DNA of 26,358 bases from WQZF01 sp031556405. GTDB lineage: Bacteria > Pseudomonadota > Gammaproteobacteria > Burkholderiales > Rhodocyclaceae. Each line of letters begins with the position of its first letter. The first letter of the stretch is position 1. This document shows, one piece after another, positions 15,792-22,174 of this stretch. The notes below the pieces were generated by a model. It searched no databases. It was not told where the DNA came from and was given only the letters and a program-made list of their open reading frames with translations. The DNA lies in contig JAVBTC010000171.1 in NCBI GenBank assembly GCA_031556405.1, positions 1 through 26,358 of the forward strand, in the 5' to 3' direction. Made by a program: the position numbers and the translations under genes.

Positions 15792-16714
15792 GGCTTACTC
15801 TCTTGCGCGTCGCCCAGGCCGGGCGGAGCGCTTGGAACGAAATTCGGAATGGCACTGCCGAATTCGGGCGGGGTATCCGCCGCGGAGTCATTGGCAAGGC
15901 TTTTATCGCGGTTGTGCGGGTCCTTCGGATCGTTTTCGAGTACGACGCCTTCCGGCAGACGGTTGGGTAATTCAACGACGCTTTTTTCGTCGATCAGTGC
16001 GCGGCCCGCCTTGCGCTTTTCTTCCCAGCCGAGTTGATAGTGGTCGCCGATCTTACCCTTGGCAATGGCGATGGGGAGAATCTTGATCGCGGCTTCGTCA
16101 AGAATGCAGGCTTTTTCGCATTTTCCGCAGCCGGTGCAGTGTTCGGAATGCACGGTCGGCAGAAAAAGCGCGTGCCGTCCGGTACGGGTATTGGGTTGGA
16201 GTTCCAACGTGATTGCCTTGTCGATCACGGGGCAGACGCGATAGCAGATGTCGCAGCGCAGTCCGAGAAAGTTGAGGCAGGTTTCCTGGTCGATGAGGAC
16301 GGCCAGGCCCATTTTCGATTTGTTGATGTCGGTGAGCGAGTGGTCCAGCGCGCCGGTCGGGCAGGCGACGACGCAGGGAATGTGTTCGCACATTTCGCAG
16401 GGACCGGTGCGCGCGTTGAAATACGGCGTTCCGGTGGCGACTTCCGATTCGGGTGTGGCCAGAAAGAGGATGTCGTAAGGGCAGTCGCGCACGCACAGGC
16501 CGCAACGGATGCAGGCGCCGAGAAATTCATCCTCCGCGAGCGCGCCGGGCGGCCGCAACCCCAGCGGCGGCAGCGCCTGCGATCGCTTGGAGTAAAGGCC
16601 CAGCGCCAAGCCAAAAATACCGACGCCACATGCCATTTTGGCGGTGTCGGCGACGAATTGGCGCCGCCGCGGACGCGGGGGCTGAGGAGGATTTTCGGAT
16701 GAAGCCTTGGACAT
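15788..16714 (-). CDS. napG: Ferredoxin-type electron-transfer protein NapG
   Basis: Periplasmic iron-sulfur partner of NapH. The 308-residue precursor carries a twin-arginine type leader (RRRQFVADTAKMACGVGIFGLAL) and four cysteine groups for 4Fe-4S clusters: 68/71/74/78, 106/109/114/118, 146/154/157/161 and 193/196/199/203. The C-terminal 100 residues are a hydrophilic tail rich in Pro, Asp and Asn. I use the ATG at 16714 (MSKASSENPP); a TTG at 16735 would add seven residues, and neither has a good ribosome site. It starts 116 bases after the napA stop, beyond a strong hairpin, while its own stop overlaps napH. It could be misannotated as generic ferredoxin MauM/NapG. Confidence 0.94.
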   Translation of the reverse strand: MSKASSENPPQPPRPRRRQFVADTAKMACGVGIFGLALGLYSKRSQALPPLGLRPPGALAEDEFLGACIRCGLCVRDCPYDILFLATPESEVATGTPYFNARTGPCEMCEHIPCVVACPTGALDHSLTDINKSKMGLAVLIDQETCLNFLGLRCDICYRVCPVIDKAITLELQPNTRTGRHALFLPTVHSEHCTGCGKCEKACILDEAAIKILPIAIAKGKIGDHYQLGWEEKRKAGRALIDEKSVVELPNRLPEGVVLENDPKDPHNRDKSLANDSAADTPPEFGSAIPNFVPSAPPGLGDAQESKP

Positions 16715-16768
16715 GACAACCAACGATACGGACAACTGATAAAACGATACCTTCAGAGAGCGTAGCCA

Positions 16769-16799
16769 CCGGTGTGCGGCTTACCGCGTCGCACACCGG
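16769..16799 (-). repeat. Stable hairpin between napA and napG
   Basis: CCGGTGTGCG (16769-16778) and CGCACACCGG (16790-16799) form a perfect 10-bp GC-rich stem with an 11-base loop inside the only sizeable spacer of the operon. No T-run follows on the minus strand, so it is not a simple terminator. It is placed to protect the napDA part of the message or to limit ribosomes and polymerase entering napGHB. Confidence 0.8.
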
Positions 16800-16830
16800 C
16801 GGATACTCAGAGGAGCCGAGACAAAACGTT

Positions 16831-19404
16831 CTAGACTTTCACTACCTTACATGCACATTTCTTGAAGTCGGTTTCCTTCGAGAGCGGACATGTGGCATCC
16901 AGCGTGAGTTTGTTGACCAGGCGCTGTTCGTCGAAGAACGGGACGAATACCAGTCCGACCGGCGGCTTGTTGCGTCCGCGCGTGTCGACACGCAACTGGA
17001 TGTTGCCGCGCCGCGTGGAGACCTTGACCAGGTCGCCGTGCTTCAGGCTGCGGCTTTTCGCATCGTCCGGGTGCATGTAGATCAGCGCTTCCGGCATCGA
17101 TTTGTGCAGGTTCGGCACCCGGCGCGTCATCGAACCGGTGTGCCAGTGTTCGAGCACACGACCGGTACAGAGCCAGAGATCGTATTCGTTGTCCGGTTGT
17201 TCGGCAGCGGGCTGGTAAGGCAGTGCGAAAATGACCGCCTTGCCGTCCGCGTGGCCGTAGAAACGGACGCCTTCACCCTTCGGAACGTAGGCATCGTAAC
17301 CTTCGCGGAAACGCCAGAGGGTTTCCTTGCCGTCGATGACCGGCCAGCGCAGGCCGCGCGCCCGATGGTACATGTCGAAATTCGCCAGGTCGTGCGCATG
17401 TCCGCGGCCGAACACCGCGTATTCTTCGAACAGCCCCTTTTGCACGTAGTAGCCGAAGGCCTGCGATTCGTCGTTGGTGTAGTTCTGAATCGCGTGCGCG
17501 TTGACTTTCTTCGTTTCGTCAAGCGGAAAACGGTTGACCGCTCCATTGGCGAAAAGAACGTCGTACAGCGTCTTGCCCTTGTATTCGGGGGCCTTGTCGA
17601 GTATTTCGGCGGGCCAGACTTCATCGGTCTTGAAGCGCTTGGAAAATTCCATGTACTGCCACAGGTCGGATTTCGCCTCGCCCGGTGCTTTTACCTGTTG
17701 CCGCCAGAATTGGCCGCGGCGTTCGGCGTTGCCGTATGCGCCTTCCTTTTCCGCCCACATCGCGCAGGGCAGAATCAGGTCGGCGGACATCGCCGAGACG
17801 GTCGGATAAACGTCGGAAACGATGACGAAGGCTTTCGGGTTGCGCCAGCCGGGATAGATTTCCTCGTTGACGTTCGGTCCCGCCTGCATGTTGTTGGTCG
17901 TGCTCGTCCAGTACCAGAGCAGCTTGCCGTCCTTGAGCGCGCGAGATTGCGCGACGGCGTGCAGGCCGACCCAGTCGGGAACCGTGCCTGCCGGGAGATT
18001 CCAGATTTTCTCGGCGGTTTCACGGTGTTTCGGGTTGACGACAACCAGGTCCGCCGGCAGGCGGTGGGCGAATGTGCCGACTTCACGCGCCGTGCCGCAG
18101 GCGGAAGGCTGGCCGGTGAGCGAGAAGGGGCCGTTGCCCGGCTCGGAGATCTTGCCCACCAGCAGGTGGACGTTGTAGATCATGTTGTTGACCCAGGTGC
18201 CGCGCGTGTGCTGGTTGAAGCCCATGGTCCAGTAGGACGTGACCTTGATCTTCGGGTCGGCGTACATCTTGGCCAGCGCCTCGAGTTTTTCCTTGGGCAC
18301 GCCGGAGATTTCGTGCGTTTTGTCGAGGGTGTATTCGGAGACGAATTGCTTGAATTCATCGAACGTGATGTCCGTGGCCTTGTTCGGGTCGCCTTTCGGT
18401 TTGCCGTCGGGGCCGGGATAACCGTTGTCCGTTGCCGCTTGTTCGAGCGGGTGGTTCGGACGCAGGCCGTAGCCGATGTTGGTGACGCCCTTCTTGAATT
18501 TCGTGTGCTTGCTGACGAATTCTTCGTTTACCGCGCCGTTCTGGATGATGTAGTTGCAGATGTAGTTCAGGATCGCCAGATCGGATTGCGGCTTGAAGAT
18601 CAGTTCGTTATCCGCCAGTTGGCAGGAACGGTGCGTAAAGGTGGACAGCACATGAACGCGGACATGCTTGGCGGTGAGGCGGCGGTCGGTGATGCGCGAC
18701 CAGAGGATCGGGTGCATTTCCGCCATGTTGGCGCCCCACAGGGCGAAACCGTCGGCATTCTCGGCATCGTCGTAGCAGCCCATCGGCTCGTCGATGCCGA
18801 AGGTACGCATGAAGCCGACCACGGCTGAGGCCATGCAGTGGCGGGCGTTCGGGTCGAGGTTGTTGGAACGCAGGCCGGCCTTCATCAGCTTGACTGCGGC
18901 GTAGCCTTCCCAGACCAGCCATTGGCCGGAGCCGAACATGCCGATCGCGCGCGGACCGCCTTCTTTCATCGCGGCCTTGCATTTTTCGGCCATGATGTCG
19001 AAAGCCTGATCCCAGGAAACCGGCTTGAATTCGCCGTTCTTGTCGTACTTGCCGTCTTTCATGCGCAGCAGGGGCTTGGTCAGGCGGTCCTTGCCGTACA
19101 TGATCTGCGCGAGATAGTAACCCTTGACGCAGTTGAGGCCGCGGTTGACCGGTGCGTCCGGGTCACCCTGGGTGGCGACGACGCGTCCGTCCTTGACGCC
19201 GACGAGAACGCCGCAACCGGTGCCGCAGTAGCGGCAAACCCCTTTATCCCACCGTACGCCCTCGAGTTTCTGCTGTCCGGGCAAGACCTTTTCGGGCAGC
19301 GGTTTGGATTGCGCAATGACAGTGGCGGGAAGCGTAATGCCGGCAACACCGGCAGCGGCGGCAACCGCATTGCTTTTAATGAAATCACGGCGTGTCAGCT
19401 TCAT
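16831..19404 (-). CDS. napA: Periplasmic nitrate reductase catalytic subunit NapA
   Basis: Reduces nitrate to nitrite in the periplasm with a Mo-bis-MGD cofactor and one 4Fe-4S cluster. The 857-residue precursor begins with a twin-arginine leader (RRDFIKSNAVAAAAGVAG) cut near residue 31. The cluster ligands are Cys57, Cys60, Cys64 and Cys92 (CRYCGTGCG then GLNCVKG). The molybdenum ligand is Cys190 in LDPNARHCMASAVVGFMRTFG, which is the NapA rather than the NarG arrangement. The C-terminal MGD-binding domain ends in FKKCACKVVKV. The ATG at 19404 has AGGAGGT seven bases upstream and lies two bases after the napD stop. The large cofactor-loaded protein is folded in the cytoplasm with NapD before Tat export. 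All key residues are intact. Confidence 0.98.
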   Translation of the reverse strand: MKLTRRDFIKSNAVAAAAGVAGITLPATVIAQSKPLPEKVLPGQQKLEGVRWDKGVCRYCGTGCGVLVGVKDGRVVATQGDPDAPVNRGLNCVKGYYLAQIMYGKDRLTKPLLRMKDGKYDKNGEFKPVSWDQAFDIMAEKCKAAMKEGGPRAIGMFGSGQWLVWEGYAAVKLMKAGLRSNNLDPNARHCMASAVVGFMRTFGIDEPMGCYDDAENADGFALWGANMAEMHPILWSRITDRRLTAKHVRVHVLSTFTHRSCQLADNELIFKPQSDLAILNYICNYIIQNGAVNEEFVSKHTKFKKGVTNIGYGLRPNHPLEQAATDNGYPGPDGKPKGDPNKATDITFDEFKQFVSEYTLDKTHEISGVPKEKLEALAKMYADPKIKVTSYWTMGFNQHTRGTWVNNMIYNVHLLVGKISEPGNGPFSLTGQPSACGTAREVGTFAHRLPADLVVVNPKHRETAEKIWNLPAGTVPDWVGLHAVAQSRALKDGKLLWYWTSTTNNMQAGPNVNEEIYPGWRNPKAFVIVSDVYPTVSAMSADLILPCAMWAEKEGAYGNAERRGQFWRQQVKAPGEAKSDLWQYMEFSKRFKTDEVWPAEILDKAPEYKGKTLYDVLFANGAVNRFPLDETKKVNAHAIQNYTNDESQAFGYYVQKGLFEEYAVFGRGHAHDLANFDMYHRARGLRWPVIDGKETLWRFREGYDAYVPKGEGVRFYGHADGKAVIFALPYQPAAEQPDNEYDLWLCTGRVLEHWHTGSMTRRVPNLHKSMPEALIYMHPDDAKSRSLKHGDLVKVSTRRGNIQLRVDTRGRNKPPVGLVFVPFFDEQRLVNKLTLDATCPLSKETDFKKCACKVVKV

Positions 19405-19406
19405 CT

Positions 19407-19655
19407 TCAGACCTCCTCGTTCGGATCGGGTTCGTATTGGTGGTAGACAAGAGAGACCGACAGCACGCCTGCTTGCCGGCCAATGGTTTCGTAGGTACGG
19501 ACTGCCTCTTCGTCCGTGTCGGCTTCGATCGTGGCAATAATGCGGCCGTCCGCAGCCGTTGCATGTGTCTCAACACCGGAAAGCGTGTTAAGCCACTCTT
19601 TTACCTGCTCGATGCTGTCGGGATGCGGACTGACAATGATGCTTGAAATGTCCAT
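19407..19655 (-). CDS. napD: NapA maturation and Tat proofreading chaperone NapD
   Basis: Small cytoplasmic chaperone that binds the twin-arginine leader of NapA and delays export until the Mo cofactor is in place. The 82 residues begin MDISSIIVSPHPDSIEQV and show the ferredoxin-like beta-alpha-beta pattern of the family (ISSIIV, GVETHA, GRIIATIEAD, VLSVSLVYHQYEP). It is the first gene of the operon, and its TGA is only two bases from the napA ATG, so the two are translationally coupled. Its own ribosome site is weak. The FNR-type promoter lies upstream, with a predicted leader of about 42 bases. Confidence 0.94.
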   Translation of the reverse strand: MDISSIIVSPHPDSIEQVKEWLNTLSGVETHATAADGRIIATIEADTDEEAVRTYETIGRQAGVLSVSLVYHQYEPDPNEEV

Positions 19656-19703
19656 TGCGATTACAAACTTTCAATAACTTTCACCCGGGTGGGCTTCATA
19701 AGC

Positions 19704-19745
19704 AATGTAGGGCGCTCGTAACGGAATTTGCTTGATTTGTATCAA
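19704..19745 (-). promoter_or_regulatory. FNR/ANR-activated promoter of the nap operon
   Basis: TTGATTTGTATCAA at 19732-19745 is a perfect FNR/ANR/CRP-FNR dyad (TTGAT-N4-ATCAA). Placing its centre at -41.5, as in class II FNR promoters, puts the start of transcription at 19697 and the -10 hexamer at 19704-19709. The bases there read TACATT on the minus strand, four of six matching TATAAT. The site lies in the 124-base gap between tatD and napD, so it can only serve napDAGHB on this strand. Predicted behaviour is induction of nitrate reduction when oxygen falls. No NarL/NarP-type heptamer pair was identified with confidence. Confidence 0.9.
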
Positions 19746-19779
19746 GACTTGACGAAAGAAACCCTTTTGCTTCAGTGCC

Positions 19780-20673
19780 TTATATACGAGTGTATATATC
19801 GCTCGTCCCGGGAAGCTTTCCGGATTCTTTTAGGTTTAATGCGGATAGGGCGTTTTCCCGTGTCTGCGCTGCAACGATTTCCAGGGGAACTCCACGCAAA
19901 TCCGCCAGTGTTTGTGCGATACGCGGCAGATAAGCGGGCTCGTTGCGCGGACGGCGAGTATCGGTGGATTCCGCGAACAGGGGCGGAATGTCCGGCGCGT
20001 CCGTTTCGAGGACGATGGTTTCGAGCGGCAGCGTGGCCGCGAGTGAACGCAGGCGGGTGGCGCGCGGCCAGGTCATGGCGCCGCCGAAACCGAGCTTGAA
20101 TCCCAGTTTGATGAATTCTTCCGCCTGTTGTCTGCTGCCGTTGAAAGCGTGGGCGATACCTCCCGGGCTGTGGGAGGTAGTACCGAAAATGCGGCGTATC
20201 TGTTTGAGGACGGCGTCGACGGCGCGGCGTACATGCAGCAGAACGGGTAATCCGTACTCACGGGCAAGTTTCAATTGTTCGACGAAAAAGAATTCCTGCC
20301 GTGCCGGGTCGAGGTTCGGAAGATAGTAGTCGAGCCCGACTTCGCCGATGGCCACGGGGCGGACGGGGTGCGCTTCCGTCGGCGGGCGTTGCAGCCATTG
20401 GCGCAGAATGTCCAGGTGTTCCGGTTCGGCGGCGGGGGTATACATTGGGTGAATGCCGTAGGCGGGAAGGCAGATGGGAATGCCTTGGAATCGTGTGCAG
20501 CAGTCCTGTACCGCAGCGAAGTTACCGATGTCTACCGCGGGTACGACGATGGCTACAATCCCCGCGGCGCCCGCCGCGGCAATGACTCGATCCCGGTCGG
20601 CGGCGAATTCTTCCGCGTCGAGATGGCAGTGGGTATCGATCCACAATGGTGGAGAAGGGGTGGGGGAAGACAT
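19780..20673 (-). CDS. tatD: TatD-family metal-dependent hydrolase (putative deoxyribonuclease)
   Basis: TIM-barrel amidohydrolase-superfamily protein; characterised relatives are 3'-5' DNA exonucleases and some remove D-amino acids from tRNA, so the physiological substrate here is not certain. The 297 residues keep every metal ligand: His15 and His17 in DTHCHLD, Glu111 in GEVGLDYY, His147 in LLHVRRA, His175 in AHAFNGS and Asp225 in LETDAPD. The length is slightly above the usual 260. It is not one of the twin-arginine translocase genes despite the name, and its position before the Tat-dependent nap operon is probably coincidental since nap has its own promoter. The dadA stop lies 94 AT-rich bases upstream. 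Confidence 0.9.
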   Translation of the reverse strand: MSSPTPSPPLWIDTHCHLDAEEFAADRDRVIAAAGAAGIVAIVVPAVDIGNFAAVQDCCTRFQGIPICLPAYGIHPMYTPAAEPEHLDILRQWLQRPPTEAHPVRPVAIGEVGLDYYLPNLDPARQEFFFVEQLKLAREYGLPVLLHVRRAVDAVLKQIRRIFGTTSHSPGGIAHAFNGSRQQAEEFIKLGFKLGFGGAMTWPRATRLRSLAATLPLETIVLETDAPDIPPLFAESTDTRRPRNEPAYLPRIAQTLADLRGVPLEIVAAQTRENALSALNLKESGKLPGTSDIYTRI

Positions 20674-20691
20674 ACACAGGGCGACTTTTTA

Positions 20692-20709
20692 TAAATTTAA
20701 TTAAATTTA
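20692..20709. repeat. 18-bp perfect AT palindrome upstream of tatD
   Basis: TAAATTTAATTAAATTTA is identical to its reverse complement. It lies in the AT-rich 94-base gap between the dadA stop and the tatD start, 19 bases before the tatD ATG and overlapping a -10-like TATAAA on the minus strand. It could be an operator or simply part of an A/T-rich promoter. Confidence 0.6.
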
Positions 20710-20767
20710 ATACGGCTTGTGTAGAGATTTAAATTGAATAATTAATTTTTATAAGTGGAAATTGTTT

Positions 20768-22117
20768 TCATCGTTGCCGGGAAGCATCGGGTAAAAACGG
20801 AAATTCCGGTTCCGGGCGCCGGCCATCGATCAGGTCGGCCAATGCAGAGGCCGAGCCGCAGGCGAGCGTCCAGCCGAGGGTACCGTGGCCGGAATTGATC
20901 CACAGGTTGGGGAACCGCAGACGGCCGATGAGCGGGACGTTGGAAGGCGTCGCCGGACGCAGTCCGCACCAGAATTCGGGGTCGGCGGCAGGTGCGAGCG
21001 CGGGGAAAAGTTCAGCCGTCCGCCGCATCAAGGCGGTGCAACGGTGTTGGTTCAAGGTTTTGTCGTAGCCGTTGAATTCGGCGGTGCCGGCAATCCTCAG
21101 GCGGTTGCCGAGACGGGAGAAGACGAGTTTGTGGCCGTCGTCGGTAAGGCTGACGAAAGGCGCGACGCTGGTTTCGGAAAGCGGCACGGTGGCGGAATAA
21201 CCTTTGGCCGGATATATCGGCACGCGGATTCCGAGCGGGGATAGCAGCTTTGGCGTTTCGCTGCCGGCGGCGACGATGTAGGCATCGGCGCGCATCAATT
21301 CGGTGGCGGCCCCGGATTCAAGCGCACCGGCAGTGGTGGCAGGAGGCGCGGAAGAGGAAGGAGACTCGACTTCCACGGCGTCGATGGTTCCGCCCGTGAT
21401 GAGCAGGCGCCGTATTGCCGTGCCGTAACGGAAGTCGACACCGAGGGCGGCGCAACGTTTTGCCAACTCCCGGGTAAACCGGTGCGCGTCACCCGACTCG
21501 TCTTCCGCCGTATAGTCCGCACCGACGAGCAGGTGGCGTGCGCCCGCCAACGCGGGTTCGATGGTGAGGCATTCGTCGACGCCGACTACGCGCCGTTCGC
21601 AACCGAATTCACGCATCAATGCGGCCGCCTTGATGGCCGCCGCGAATTCTTCGGCGTCAGTGTAAAGATGCAGGATGCCGCGCTGTAGATGGTCGTACCG
21701 GAATTCGCCGGGGTCCGCTTCTTGGTCCGTTTTTTGGCCCATTTCTTCACGCAACGTCTGGAGGCAGCGGCGGCTGTAGAGCGCCAGCGCGACGATATCG
21801 CGGACATTGGCGCGCGTGCGGGCGGGCATGCATTCGCGCAGGAAAAGCAGCAGCCAGGAAAAGAGCGCGGGGTCGTAACGTGCGCGGATCAGCAGCGGCG
21901 CGTCTTCCCGTCCGAACCAGCGCAGCGCTTTGGGCAACACATGGGGATTGGCCCAGGGCTCGGCATGCGAGACCGAGATCTGCCCACCGTTGGCAAAGCT
22001 GGTTTCGAGCGCCGCGCCGGGCTGGCGTTCGAGCACGGTAACCCGGTGTCCAGCGCGGGCGAGATACCAGGCGCTGGCAACGCCAACGACACCGGCGCCG
22101 AGAATGAGGATATGCAC
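20768..22117 (-). CDS. dadA: D-amino acid dehydrogenase small subunit-like FAD oxidoreductase DadA
   Basis: FAD-dependent enzyme that oxidatively deaminates D-amino acids (D-alanine in particular) and passes electrons to the quinone pool. The 449-residue protein starts with the Rossmann FAD motif ILGAGVVGVASAWYLARAGHRVTVLER. It also shows ETSFANGGQISVSHAEPWA, the later PIYPAKGYSATVPL and the C-terminal GLRPATPSNVPLIGR and SGHGTLGWTLACGSASALAD, all typical of DadA. The start is GTG at 22117, set by AAGGAG just upstream; no better ATG exists. A Ser/Pro/Ala-rich insertion (about ESPSSSAPPATTAGALESGA, 21310-21375) is not usual in E. coli DadA (432 residues). No alanine racemase gene is beside it. 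A related glycine/D-amino-acid oxidase specificity cannot be excluded. Confidence 0.88.
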   Translation of the reverse strand: MHILILGAGVVGVASAWYLARAGHRVTVLERQPGAALETSFANGGQISVSHAEPWANPHVLPKALRWFGREDAPLLIRARYDPALFSWLLLFLRECMPARTRANVRDIVALALYSRRCLQTLREEMGQKTDQEADPGEFRYDHLQRGILHLYTDAEEFAAAIKAAALMREFGCERRVVGVDECLTIEPALAGARHLLVGADYTAEDESGDAHRFTRELAKRCAALGVDFRYGTAIRRLLITGGTIDAVEVESPSSSAPPATTAGALESGAATELMRADAYIVAAGSETPKLLSPLGIRVPIYPAKGYSATVPLSETSVAPFVSLTDDGHKLVFSRLGNRLRIAGTAEFNGYDKTLNQHRCTALMRRTAELFPALAPAADPEFWCGLRPATPSNVPLIGRLRFPNLWINSGHGTLGWTLACGSASALADLIDGRRPEPEFPFLPDASRQR

Positions 22118-22174
22118 GGCGCGCTCCTTTGCTTCAGGCCGGGGTTGTCACCGCTTTTGCGTGCTGAATGGAAG

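Noticed and set aside
16774..18828. 684-residue plus-strand open frame antisense to napA
   Set aside because: Composition is the mirror of napA codons and no motif is recognisable; napA is complete with all cofactor residues.
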